This document shows, one piece after another, positions 9,201-19,000 of a stretch of DNA of 37,716 nucleotides (position 1 is its first letter; every line of letters starts with the position of its first letter). The DNA comes from Candidatus Magnetomicrobium cryptolimnococcus (GTDB lineage: Bacteria; Nitrospirota; Thermodesulfovibrionia; Thermodesulfovibrionales; Magnetobacteriaceae). The position numbers were made by a program, and so were the translations under genes. The notes beneath the pieces were generated by a model, which was not told where the DNA came from, searched no databases, and saw only the letters and a list, made by a program, of their open reading frames with translations. The stretch is taken from contig JAGYWI010000026.1 in the NCBI GenBank assembly GCA_018606805.1, forward strand, positions 1-37,716, given 5' to 3'.

Positions 9201-12200
9201 CAGATTAAACACACGCAAACACCGAGCGCTATCCACATGCCAAAGACGTACAGTACCATCTTTACTTGCAGATAGCACAAATTGTCCATCCATCGTAATA
9301 CACAGCGCATTAATCCAATCAGTGTGCCCTCTAAGGGTACGTTGCGTTTTACCGTGCAAATTCCATAGCACTATATTGCCACCATACATCCCCCCGGCCA
9401 TTACATAGGACTTATGTGCAGGCAAAGATATACACCAAAGCGGATTATCAGGCACACGATACGAATTTATCGGCGAGGTATCATGTAACACCCATAAGCG
9501 TACGGTTTCGTCATACCCACATGACACGATAAACTCCATATCTGGGCTAAAAAGAGCAGCCGTAACCTTGTTGTTATGCCCTTTATAGATTTTAATAGTT
9601 TCTCTTGTTTTAATCTCCCAAAGCCTTATAGTTTCATCAAAACTTGCCGTTAGAAGAAACTCCCCATCTGGACTTATATCTAAAAAACTGACAGCAGCCG
9701 TATGACCATAAAATTCGTAAACTAAAGAGCCTTCCTTAACATCCCACATGTAGATAATACTGCTATCATCACAAGAAAAAACATATTGGTCATCAAGACT
9801 AAACTTTATACATTTAATGGCGCTACCATGCCCCTTAAACTCCCGTACCAGTTGTCCAGTTTCCATATCCCACAGATAGATAGCCTTATCAGCGCCACCT
9901 GATAGCGCCATAGAACCATCAGCACTGAGGGCAACGGCTGTTACAGCGGCTGTATGTTTTTTTAAATACTGAAGCTCCCAGGCATTTAAAAGCCCCTTTT
10001 TGGGAAAATAACCAATAGCCTTTTCATAAACATAAAGAGCCTCTCTATCGCGTTCGTATCCTTTAACAGCCCTAGCCTTTTCAACAATTGCTGGCACTTT
10101 GTCATACTGGGCGTTTTCCAAACACTTAGTAGCCTCATCTATAAATGCTCGAAACTTCCACTCCCTTGTCTCAGCCTCTATTGATGTAACCGGCACAGCT
10201 ATAGCATAAGGCAGCAGGTAGCGGTTTTTTATGTTTATAAGCTTTAAACCATTCCATACACAAACCATTGCATAAGCATCATCCGGCGTTAGGGCTAAAT
10301 CTGCAATCTCATGGCCACTAAAAAGCCCCACCTTCTGCCCTGTTTCTATATCCCATATACATATCTTATTATCAGCACTACCGGTTATAATATAGTTATC
10401 ATCATGGGTAACCTTTATGGTGCTAATACTACCGCCCAGCCCCTTAAATTCTTTTATCTTAAGACCTGTAGCAAGCTCCCACATGTGTACAACCATGTTA
10501 TCACCACCTGAAAATATCCACCTATTTTTCCAATCAACACAAAGAGTCTTTGTTACCCCATCTTGGGCGTCTATTTTTCTTAAAAGCTTACCCGTAACTA
10601 TATTCCATATACATATTAAAGAGTCAACGCTAACTGAAACAGCATAAAGGCCGTTTGTGGTAACAGTTACGGAAACGATACCTACCGAATGTCCCTGCAT
10701 TGTACGTAATAACTTAGCGGTTGATATTTGCCAATAGCGTATAGTACCATCATTACCTCCAGATATAAAAAACTTTCCATTTGGCATAAGCGCAAGTGTA
10801 GTTACCCAATCGCTATGGCCAGTAAATGTCCGTAAAACCTTACCTGTACTTAAATTCCAAAGCCGTATGGTCTTATCATTACTTGAAGAAAGTGCAAAGT
10901 GCTCACCCGGTAAAAACACCACATCAGTTACCCAATCACTGTGCCCGGTAAACGTTTTAATACAAAGGGCATTTTCCACATCCCACAGGCGCACAGACAT
11001 ACACTCACTACCGGCAGATATGGCACGCTTACCATCCGTACTCATATCAACAGCACTAACAAGCCCGCTGTGGCCATCAAAACGACTTATTGTTTCATGG
11101 CCGGGTATGTACTGGTGCACAGCATCTGTTAAAAGCCCTGGCATGTGTTTTAAATGCTGAATTTCCTTTTTATAAAAAGCATCTCCTTCTTTAATAGCAC
11201 CTTGCTTTATTAGCGATAGGGCAAATACGGTTATAACCTGAGAGTCTTTATATCCCAAATCAAAAACCTTCTTCGAGTACACCTCAACCTCTTTCCAGTA
11301 AGCACTAGCCCCAACATCCTCTCTGGCCTCTATACCTTCCCGTCCCTGTCCTTCAGCCGATAAGGCTATGGCAAGCCCCCTTAGCTCATCAAGCGATTTA
11401 TCCCCGCCCGAGCCAGCTTTTTTATAGGCTTCAACGGCACGATTATAGTTACCAAAAAACATGTACAAGTTTCCAAGCAGATGATAATCACGTTTGGTTA
11501 TGTCTTGCCCCTTAAGGGCATCATCCATACGCCTAAAAAGCTCTTTTTCAGCAATAACGCTATTTTTCCATTCAAATAGTGATAGATTAAAGGTAGATTC
11601 AAGGTGGCCGGGGTCTACGCGTAGGGCTTCGTGCCAGAGGGTTTCCGCTTCTTCCTTATTGCCAAGGTCTAAAAGCGAGATGGCACGATTATTTAACCTA
11701 TCTGCCGTTGCGCGCCCTGCTATGTACTCAGGTCTTGGATAGTGTCGTCCTGTTATTTCACGGTATATCTCTTTAAGGACATCCACAATGGTAAGCATAT
11801 CTGCTGGTCGGTCTGTTATTTTTAGTGCAAAACACCAGCGAAGAAGTTCAACAAGCTTTGGTGGCATATCTGGTATAGCAGCGTTAGCAGCGCCTTCTTT
11901 TAGGTATCCATCTAAAACAGAAAGCGCTACAACCCCATTATACCATTTGACCCCCCCAATAAATATCTCAAGTATAGAAAGCCCCCAAGACCACATATCT
12001 GTTTTTTTGGTTAAACGCGCCCCATCTGCCTGCTCAGGCGAACAATAAGCTGGTGTTAATCCACCGCTGGTTACAACAACACTTTGCTCAGGAGACAACT
12101 GCCGCAGCATACCCTTGCCATCTGAAAATGTTGTAGCCTTTGCAAGCCCAAAATCAGTCACCTTCGCTATAGCATCTGTTGTCAACATCATATTTGCAGG

Positions 12201-12629
12201 CTTAACGTCCTGATGAATAAGCCCATACTCATGAGCATAGTGAAGTCCCCATGCTATTTGAATTGCTATATCAATAATTGTTTCTATACTGTGAATTTTT
12301 CTTCCCTTTATCCAGTCCCTGAGACTACCGCCACCAACAAATTCTGCAAAAACACTCGGTATTCCCTCTATTCTGCGCACATAGTAACAGCTTACAATAT
12401 TAGGGTGCAGACCAAGATTTATCCAAGTCTCAGCCTCTTTCTCAAAGTTCATTTTCTGGATTTCTGTCTGGAAATACTCATTGCGCGGGCTTTTCATAGC
12501 AAGGTCTGTACCCCAGCCACGATGGCGTATCCTGTAGACTAGCCCCATACCACCTGTTTTATATACTTCCTTCACCTCATAGAGGTCAAGAATGACATCC
12601 CCGACTTCCCATTCATTTTTAGTTATCAT
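6204..12629 (-). CDS. Giant Ser/Thr protein kinase with TPR region and four seven-bladed WD40 propellers
   Basis: 2141 residues, no signal peptide or membrane span, so probably cytoplasmic. Residues ~10-290 are a eukaryotic-type kinase: glycine loop TGGMGLVY (25-32), catalytic Lys46, HQD catalytic loop (139-141) with Lys143 and Asn146, and DFG (159-161). The usual HRD arginine is Gln140. Residues ~310-500 are TPR-like. Then come 28 WD40 blades in four groups of seven: ~516-806, ~886-1182, ~1324-1622 and ~1765-2063. Helical linkers follow blocks 1 to 3. Blocks 2, 3 and 4 are each followed by a related ~80-residue module carrying RGFGW. Kinase-WD40 fusions are known in bacteria (PkwA of Thermomonospora), but this one is unusually large. 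It is likely cotranscribed behind two ATPase genes (84-base gap). The weak ribosome site leaves ATG 12629 probable but not proven. Confidence 0.92.
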   Translation of the reverse strand: MITKNEWEVGDVILDLYEVKEVYKTGGMGLVYRIRHRGWGTDLAMKSPRNEYFQTEIQKMNFEKEAETWINLGLHPNIVSCYYVRRIEGIPSVFAEFVGGGSLRDWIKGRKIHSIETIIDIAIQIAWGLHYAHEYGLIHQDVKPANMMLTTDAIAKVTDFGLAKATTFSDGKGMLRQLSPEQSVVVTSGGLTPAYCSPEQADGARLTKKTDMWSWGLSILEIFIGGVKWYNGVVALSVLDGYLKEGAANAAIPDMPPKLVELLRWCFALKITDRPADMLTIVDVLKEIYREITGRHYPRPEYIAGRATADRLNNRAISLLDLGNKEEAETLWHEALRVDPGHLESTFNLSLFEWKNSVIAEKELFRRMDDALKGQDITKRDYHLLGNLYMFFGNYNRAVEAYKKAGSGGDKSLDELRGLAIALSAEGQGREGIEAREDVGASAYWKEVEVYSKKVFDLGYKDSQVITVFALSLIKQGAIKEGDAFYKKEIQHLKHMPGLLTDAVHQYIPGHETISRFDGHSGLVSAVDMSTDGKRAISAGSECMSVRLWDVENALCIKTFTGHSDWVTDVVFLPGEHFALSSSNDKTIRLWNLSTGKVLRTFTGHSDWVTTLALMPNGKFFISGGNDGTIRYWQISTAKLLRTMQGHSVGIVSVTVTTNGLYAVSVSVDSLICIWNIVTGKLLRKIDAQDGVTKTLCVDWKNRWIFSGGDNMVVHMWELATGLKIKEFKGLGGSISTIKVTHDDNYIITGSADNKICIWDIETGQKVGLFSGHEIADLALTPDDAYAMVCVWNGLKLINIKNRYLLPYAIAVPVTSIEAETREWKFRAFIDEATKCLENAQYDKVPAIVEKARAVKGYERDREALYVYEKAIGYFPKKGLLNAWELQYLKKHTAAVTAVALSADGSMALSGGADKAIYLWDMETGQLVREFKGHGSAIKCIKFSLDDQYVFSCDDSSIIYMWDVKEGSLVYEFYGHTAAVSFLDISPDGEFLLTASFDETIRLWEIKTRETIKIYKGHNNKVTAALFSPDMEFIVSCGYDETVRLWVLHDTSPINSYRVPDNPLWCISLPAHKSYVMAGGMYGGNIVLWNLHGKTQRTLRGHTDWINALCITMDGQFVLSASKDGTVRLWHVDSARCLRVFNLHSGAINSLSISAEARVFLAAMEDGTVRSWYLDWEPDIKAFVDYDISADVYVKNFLKIHTPYLQNTLVRRGMPEWEAEDFNALINELKHRGFGWLRIEWVSNRLIELAKSQEQEDLERTSTFQNKIKLSWEHLKVGQFREAIEEIKYARALKGYENDSRAQEILDRLACLCIRNRIHSARNVRLFEDHRGAINCLAFSLDNRMLLSASADGTLILRESSTGRIIHVLKGHEGEVTACLFVPMAPFVISAGMDKTIRMWSIKDGTCVRVFNNHVAGVRAIALGADGRFLFSGGLDKTIRLWEVETGNEVKVYKGLKSGVSAISMSPDGSSFVYSAGEPLVYMMDIPTGERQRVFMGHMDEVKALVFSPNGKYVASCGVDRSIKIWDMETAEPNTVFEGHDGYVNTLAYCPDGQFLLSGSSDGTLRIWQFGSSSYFQAFEGLTGNITASAFSSDGKYVLSGNHLGNVNMWYIEWDLKVKDFAQWDDGALPYIENFLTLHTPYLRNKPIRQKLAPLWTDEEFKRMVRELGCRGFGWLKPKGIRNKLVQMQERLVHQALIVDKRYSDSIRQAEIFIQKGLIKEALDIIDKLRNIRDIKLDNETNSVISALTNILPKERLLNSWKEKVYEDYTEIVAIAFNKFKEYLVVGTNDGVIKMLSMKTGDRLRILQGHKRKITGLMITPNGDSVLSTSVDGTLRLWDAESGECTHVFQGKRGMITALDMDSFGKYATVCFKDGSIKIWDMVSKENKYTMYGHNNEATSISLGVDVGHVLVGSKDGSASLWVLDEQVKLPVQVFNHENAVTCVRLSANSKYAITGSADGTIKVWDVATDKTVYTCSLHTKAINAIDITNDAKYMVSVSADTTIRLWDINTGECLRVMTGHTKPVTCVQLSADGRYLVAGGQDYSITFWYLEWQLRYCKIGGWDDGVKPYLKNFVHRMIFQSGKTDSLIFSDDDIVMLSKELQMRGFGWVNMDMAKKTIYNIVKQLNEEPIEKKSWFSKIF

Positions 12630-12713
12630 CGTCTTTTTTCAATAGCCCTGCTTCTTTAATGATAAATAAAGTCAAAAACTCTACTAATGGCATGGGGTAA
12701 CTATTACAACTAT

Positions 12714-14312
12714 TTAACCAGTCCACCCAATAGGCACAACCGTTACTTTAACATCTCCAACTAAATGTTCACTATATAACTGTTCATGCACCTTTGCATC
12801 CTGAGAAGCTACAAAAAGAGCAATCGTTACTGAATCTTTCCCAAGGCTACTTGCGTATTTAGCAGCTTGTTTTGTAAATTTTTCAACCTCAGAGCCTTTA
12901 CTAAAACTTTTAACCTCAATAATACCAGTTTTTTGTCCACATATGATATGTAAATCTACCTTACCATTGCCAGTAGGAAACTCCGGACTAATCACGCACT
13001 CATCACCAATGGCCGCTTGCAACCACGCATAAAGATGAAAATGTCCCACAGCCTCCGTGTAATTTAAATCAACACGTCTTGGTTGGTCTTTCCACGGATT
13101 AAGCCCCTTGGCCTTTAACCGTATTAAGTAATCTTTGTATCGTTGCAAAAGTGCTGGCAGATTTAGTCGTTGTGGCTCAAATACATCTTCAAGTGTATCT
13201 AATATGTCTAGGGCTAGAATTGGAAGGCTATCACCCACCAAGGTATTCGTCAGTGCATTATAGAGCCGCTCTTGAACAAATGGGGAGGAAAACCGACAGA
13301 CATTAATAGTTTTTCCTTTATCATCTATTAGAATTTCATTATCTATAACCCCATTCATGTATAGATAATTGCACCAATCTTTATCCATCGTAAATAGAAT
13401 TTCTGACTTAGCAAACAAAGATATTACGTGTTCTTGATATTCTTTCTTAGTCTTCTTTATAAGGTTTAATATTGTGTTATTCCACTCTATAGTTAAGGCA
13501 TTATTATAAACCAGCCCCCACACTCTATTATCAATAGGTTTATCTTTGGCTTTATTGTACTTTTCCGTAATAAGCTCACCAAACCAAGATACTATCCCCG
13601 GCTGCCCACGCGTTACTTCATACACCTTATCTATTACTACAGAGTCAATCCCTTGACCACTTTCTTCTATATATTGAGAAAACAATTCAAAAACCTCTTC
13701 TTTAGTAAAATTTGGTATGTGCATTGACCGCTGTATATTAAACGGAGAGCCTCGCTCACTTTCTACACCAAGCACTGCCCTTACTCCAATTAAAGCTAGC
13801 CCATGCAATAGGTATGAATCCCTGTCAAGATACATATCTCTAAACTGATTGACTAAACGGTCTATAAATTCTGGTGGCAGTTTATCAAATTCATCAATAA
13901 ATAGTATTACTGGACGGTCAAATATCCCATTTTTAAGAAAAATATCACTAAACCCTTCCCACTCATTAGGCTCATCTACATTTATATGGAAAGTTTTTTT
14001 TAATAGGCGAGGGATTTTAATTAAAAATTCATCAATATAACTCTCATCAGAATGTGTCTTTCTAAAAGTAACCCCCTGCATAGACATAGTACCAACAATG
14101 AATCTATCACCGTAGCGAGAAACTATTTTGTCCTTAACTTGCCTCATAATCCACGTCTTACCGCTTTGCCTTGGTGCCCATATCGTAAAATAGTGTCCTC
14201 CTTTATCTATGTTGCCAACCAACTGCCTTGTGCATTGCTCTATTAATTCAGTGCGCTGCACACAGAAATGTTCTTCACAATCTACCGGCCCATATGAATA
14301 AAATACCCTCAT
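12714..14312 (-). CDS. AAA-like ATPase with C-terminal PD-(D/E)XK nuclease-like domain (paralogue A)
   Basis: 532 residues. The N-terminal ATPase has a P-loop APRQSGKT (46-53, Lys52), Walker B ILFIDEFD (Asp140, Glu141) and the SMHIPNFTKEEVFELFSQY lid typical of the AAA_35/STAND-like ATPases often found beside WD40 proteins. The middle is helical. The C-terminal ~100 residues carry PEF (Glu444), GKVDL (Asp453) and IIEVKSF (Glu466-Val-Lys468), the D-Xn-E-X-K arrangement of PD-(D/E)XK nucleases. ATP-regulated DNA or RNA cleavage is a reasonable inference and is not shown. It lies 24 bases downstream of a close paralogue and 84 bases upstream of the kinase-WD40 gene, all on the same strand. Specific function is unknown. 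Confidence 0.82.
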   Translation of the reverse strand: MRVFYSYGPVDCEEHFCVQRTELIEQCTRQLVGNIDKGGHYFTIWAPRQSGKTWIMRQVKDKIVSRYGDRFIVGTMSMQGVTFRKTHSDESYIDEFLIKIPRLLKKTFHINVDEPNEWEGFSDIFLKNGIFDRPVILFIDEFDKLPPEFIDRLVNQFRDMYLDRDSYLLHGLALIGVRAVLGVESERGSPFNIQRSMHIPNFTKEEVFELFSQYIEESGQGIDSVVIDKVYEVTRGQPGIVSWFGELITEKYNKAKDKPIDNRVWGLVYNNALTIEWNNTILNLIKKTKKEYQEHVISLFAKSEILFTMDKDWCNYLYMNGVIDNEILIDDKGKTINVCRFSSPFVQERLYNALTNTLVGDSLPILALDILDTLEDVFEPQRLNLPALLQRYKDYLIRLKAKGLNPWKDQPRRVDLNYTEAVGHFHLYAWLQAAIGDECVISPEFPTGNGKVDLHIICGQKTGIIEVKSFSKGSEVEKFTKQAAKYASSLGKDSVTIALFVASQDAKVHEQLYSEHLVGDVKVTVVPIGWTG

Positions 14313-14336
14313 AAATTAAAACCCCTTATTAACCTT

Positions 14337-15923
14337 TCAAATAGTCCATCCAATAGGCACAACTGTTACTTTAACCTCCCCCACTAGATGTTCACTATAT
14401 AACTGTTTATGAACCTTTTCATCCTGAGATGGTACAAAAAGAGCAATCGTTACTGAATCTTTACCAAGGCTATTTGCATACTTAGCCGCCTGTTTTTTGA
14501 ATTTTTCAACCTCAGTACTTTTACTAAAACTCTTAACTTCAATAATGCCAGTTTTTTGTTCACATACGATATGTAAATCTACCTTACCATTGCCAGTAGG
14601 AAACTCCGGACTAATCACACACTCATCGCCAATAGCCGCTTGCAGCCACGCATAAAGATGAAAATGTCCCACAGCCTCCGTGTAATTTAAATCAGCACGC
14701 CTTGGCTGGTCTTTCCAAGTATTAAGCCCCTTAGCCTTCAACCGCATTAGATAATCTTTATATCGTTGCAAAAGTGCTGGTAGATTTAGTAGTTGTGGCT
14801 CAAATACATCTTCAAGTGTATCTAATATGTCTAGGGCTAGAATTGGAAGGCTATCACCCACCAAGGTATACGTTAGTGCGTTATAGAGCCGCTCTTGAAT
14901 AAATGGAGAGGAAAACCGACAGACCTCAACCTCTTGTGTTTTTTTTATTTGGGTTTCACTATCAATTATCCCGTTAAGATATAGATAATTACACCAATCG
15001 GTATCCATATTAAATATTACATCAGATTTTGCAAATAGACTGAATACTTCTGAGGTATATTGACTTTTCGCCTTTTTAATAAGATTAAGGACTGTATTAT
15101 TCCACTCTTTGGTTAATGCCTTGTGGTATACTGAAGTCCATAAAGCCATATTAACAGGGTGTTCTGTATCCTTATTGTATTTTTCCGTAATAAGCTCTCC
15201 AAACCACGAAACGAGTCCCGGCTGCCCACGAGTTACTTCATAAACTTTATCTATTACTGTAGGGTCAATCACTTGACCACTTTCTTCTATATATTGAGAA
15301 AACAGCTCAAAAACCTCTTCTTTAGTAAAATTTGGTATGTGCATTGACCGCTGTATATTAAAAGGAGAGCCTCGCTCACTTTCCACACCAAGCACTGCCC
15401 TTACTCCAATTAGGGCTAACCCATGCAATAGGTATGAATCTCGCTTTAGATACATATCCCTAAATAACGTTACAAGTCTATCTATAACCTTTGGTGGAAG
15501 ACTATCAAATTCGTCTATGAATAGGATTACTGGACGGTCAAATATCCCACCTTCACGATAGAAAATATTCTGTATTTCTGTCCAAACCTTTGGATACTGT
15601 ACATCCAGTTTAAAACTTTCCTTCATTAATTTAGGAATATTATAAAGAAAGCTTTGAGGTGAATCGCCTTCTTCAAAGATAACCCCCTGCATAGACATAG
15701 TACCAACAATGAATCTATCACCGTAGCGAGCAACTATTTTGTCCTTCACTTGCCTCATAATCCACGTCTTACCGCTTTGTCTTGGTGCCCATATCGTAAA
15801 ATAGTGTCCTCCTCCCTCTGGCTCGTCTACAATATGGTTTAGACAATCCTCTACCAGGCTTTGTCTCATAACACAAAAGTGTCTCCTGTTATCTACAGGT
15901 CCATATGAATAAAATTTTCTCAT
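14337..15923 (-). CDS. AAA-like ATPase with C-terminal PD-(D/E)XK nuclease-like domain (paralogue B)
   Basis: 528 residues, first gene of the presumed three-gene operon. AAGGAG sits nine bases before the ATG, and a good promoter-like pair lies upstream (15955-15983). The layout equals the downstream paralogue: P-loop APRQSGKT, Walker B ILFIDEFD, the same lid segment and a C-terminal nuclease-like motif (GKVDL followed by GIIEVKSF). The two proteins are almost identical in the P-loop region, in the ~140-residue stretch after Walker B and in the C-terminal third. They differ strongly at residues ~20-38, ~83-125 and ~275-345. That patchwork suggests duplication followed by gene conversion in the conserved parts and diversification of regions that may bind partners or ligands. 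Activity is inferred from motifs only. Confidence 0.82.
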   Translation of the reverse strand: MRKFYSYGPVDNRRHFCVMRQSLVEDCLNHIVDEPEGGGHYFTIWAPRQSGKTWIMRQVKDKIVARYGDRFIVGTMSMQGVIFEEGDSPQSFLYNIPKLMKESFKLDVQYPKVWTEIQNIFYREGGIFDRPVILFIDEFDSLPPKVIDRLVTLFRDMYLKRDSYLLHGLALIGVRAVLGVESERGSPFNIQRSMHIPNFTKEEVFELFSQYIEESGQVIDPTVIDKVYEVTRGQPGLVSWFGELITEKYNKDTEHPVNMALWTSVYHKALTKEWNNTVLNLIKKAKSQYTSEVFSLFAKSDVIFNMDTDWCNYLYLNGIIDSETQIKKTQEVEVCRFSSPFIQERLYNALTYTLVGDSLPILALDILDTLEDVFEPQLLNLPALLQRYKDYLMRLKAKGLNTWKDQPRRADLNYTEAVGHFHLYAWLQAAIGDECVISPEFPTGNGKVDLHIVCEQKTGIIEVKSFSKSTEVEKFKKQAAKYANSLGKDSVTIALFVPSQDEKVHKQLYSEHLVGEVKVTVVPIGWTI

Positions 15924-15954
15924 AAAGTCAAACTCCTTTTAAAGGCTATATTAT

Positions 15955-15983
15955 AGTATAAAACAAAGCCCATAAATAAACAA
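15955..15983 (-). promoter_or_regulatory. Sigma70-like promoter for the ATPase/ATPase/kinase operon
   Basis: On the minus strand TTGTTT (15983-15978) and TATACT (15960-15955) are separated by exactly 17 bases and lie about 30 bases upstream of the paralogue B start codon. A second AT-rich hexamer (TATAAT) overlaps the -10. Confidence 0.45.
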
Positions 15984-16075
15984 CTATTTAGCTAATAACG
16001 TAAGGTACTGTATAGAAGTACAAATAATTATGGGGGTACACAAACATAGCGGAACAATGCTATAAACGTATATTG

Positions 16076-19000
16076 TTATACATTTTTTATTATATAAACA
16101 CCAATGACCTGAGCAAGATTATGAACATACGCCTTAGCAGCAGCACTATCATATTTAAGCAAATTGGTTTCTATTTCTGCAATATGTGCGATATACAAAG
16201 AGTCTTTAAGTAACTCCTTTAGAAACACCAAATACTTAAAAGCCTCTGCTACATCCTTATCAATAAGTACCAATAATTTGTTCAGTATATTTTCAAGTCC
16301 CTCTATATCATTGACTTTAGAAACTGCTTTGGGTACATTGTTGTCTATATTTTTTATCTGTTGTTCAAACCTCAAAAGCCCATTTAGCACTACTTCAAAT
16401 GCCTGTAAAAAATCATCCAAAAGGGCTGAAAACCGTTCAAAATGCCCTACACGAATTGCCGTTTCAAGTTCATTTGCAGCTTGGAACAAATCCTCTGCCC
16501 CTATACTTCCAGATAACCCCTTTACCGAGTATACGAGCTTTTGGGCTGTTATATAATCACCAGCATTAATAGCCTTCTTTATATCATGCAGTACATGTAT
16601 GTTATTTGCGTAAAATTTATTAAGTATATTAATATATTTCTCACGGTCGTTACCCGTGCGCCCAAGCCCCTTCATTACCGAAATACCTGGCAAGGTTGGC
16701 AAGATAGTATCACTCGGTGCTAAATGTGTAGATTTTATAGCGTTTTCTTTTGGTTTAGTCCACCGGATTAGTTTTTTAAGTAAAATATTCATATCTATTG
16801 GTTTTACTATATAATCATTCATACCAGCTTTGATATATACATCAATTTCTTCTTTAAAGGTATTAGTAACCATAGCTATAATTGGTATATTTGTGTCAAA
16901 ATTATTAGTATCTTGACCTCTTATATACCTTGTAGATTCTAAACCATCCATTACAGGCATCTGTGTATCCATAAGAACAAGATCAAAATGTGTTGTTCCA
17001 AGAAGCGCAATAGCCTCCTTACCATTTGAAGCAATCTGAGCAGTAAATCCATATTTATTAAGTGCAGTTAAAGTTATCTCCTGATTTATCAAGTTATCAT
17101 CTACAACAAGAATATGCAATCTATGCTTATAACTATTTACCTGCGTATTTACACATAAAACCTTCTGTTGCTCAGTAACTACATCAATAGCACGTGAAAC
17201 ACAGGCATAAAGAGCAGAATATTTTACCGGTTTGGTTAAATACTCGTTAAAACTATCACCATTACTAATATGCTTTATTACTTTATTGGCTACTGTTTGA
17301 CTACGTAACATAATTATCTTAACACCTTTAAGCCTTGCATCTGAATGAACCATGCGTGCAAGCGTTTTACCATCAACATCAGGCATATCACTATCAATAA
17401 TAACAAACGTGTAACCACTATCTTCTGCTGCCTTATTTAACATAACTAAGGCCGTATTGGCATCTGGGGCATCATCTGCCGCTAAGTGCCAAGACTGTAG
17501 AAGGTCTTTCAAAATCCTGCGGTTTGTCCTGTTATTATCAACAATAAGGGCACGCACATTACATTTATCTATACTAAAAGGAAGGTACTGTTTGTTAATT
17601 GCGGGTAGTTTTTTAAAAACTGTTGTAAAATAGAAAGTGGTACCTGTGCTACCACTATCAACACCAAGCTGCCCGCCCATTAACTCTACAAAACGTTTAA
17701 TTATCGGCAAACTTAGTTTTTGTTCATAGTACTTACTTGTGATTTGAAATGTGGTAGGCTCTGATAAATCAAAAATATTACAAGCCCTCTCTGTGGAAAT
17801 ACCAGTGCCAGTATCAATTACTTTAAATGTTAATCCTATTTGTTGATTATTTTCTTTGAAAGACTTATCGGTTGAAACATCAAGTAAGACCTCACCATCT
17901 TTGGTATATTTAATGGCATTATGTAAAAGGCTAATCAGTACTTGTCTAAGGCGCATCTGATCAGCAATTAAAAAAGTATAAACACCGGCTTCTATATGAT
18001 AGAAATATTCAAGCCCTTTTTTTTCTGCTTGCAACGAAATAGTATCATTTATCTGTTCGATGAAATTAATAAGTTCAAACCCTGACTGATACAGTGATAG
18101 TTTGCCACGTTCTACCTTTGAAAAATCCTGTATATCGGTTATAACACATAGGAGGCTACCAGCGTTTTGTTTTATTGTTTCAATGTATTGCTGCTGCATT
18201 TTTGTTAGCTCTGTATCTAATAAAGACACAGCCGCCCCGACAATTATATTTATCTTAGTACGAAGCTCCTGCGCTATGCTTGTAATAAATTCACGCTGGC
18301 TTTTATTTTCAAGCTCAGCCCCCTTAGCTTTATTAGTAACCTGTTTAACCGTAATAGCAAGCTGGCTGTTTGAATCCTGAAGCCGTCTTATTTCAGCCTC
18401 ACAGCTTAGTTTAACATTCCTTAAGCTATTTTCAGCAGTTTTACGCTCTGTAATGTCTACAAAAACAAGCATATACATGTCTTCATTTGATATACTCAGT
18501 GGCACTATTGTCTTAATCAGATGCCTTTTAGTACCCTCTAAGGTAAATATATCGGTTTCATATGTTACAATTTTGTTTTTACCCTTTGAAGATAAATACC
18601 GTTCTTCATCTGCCTTATTAAATAATAAACTAGTGTATAGCTCCCCTATAATAGAGTCCTTTGATATAACCTCAAACATTACTGCCGCTGCCTTATTCAT
18701 ATTCTTAATCTTTGTATCACTGCCAATTACCACAATTCCAACAGGTAAAAAATCAATTATAGTATTTGCTCTAAAGAAAGACTCATCTAATGCCTTATTA
18801 TTTAAACTCAAGCCTTCTATTTGTTTTCTAAATGCCTCTATTATTACTTGAAAACCACATAATGACTGTTGCAATTCATCCCCTTTACATATATCTTCCA
18901 ATGATTTGCCTGTGAGTTCTTTAGTAAGACGCAAGACTTCCACCTTAAGTTTAGCTAAAGGCCTTATTAAATAAAAAATAAAAAGTACGCTTATAACCAT

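Noticed and set aside
8010-12542. Many plus-strand open frames of 60-150 codons across the kinase-WD40 gene
   Set aside because: They are mirror frames of a repetitive coding sequence with low stop frequency; none has a ribosome site or a recognisable domain.
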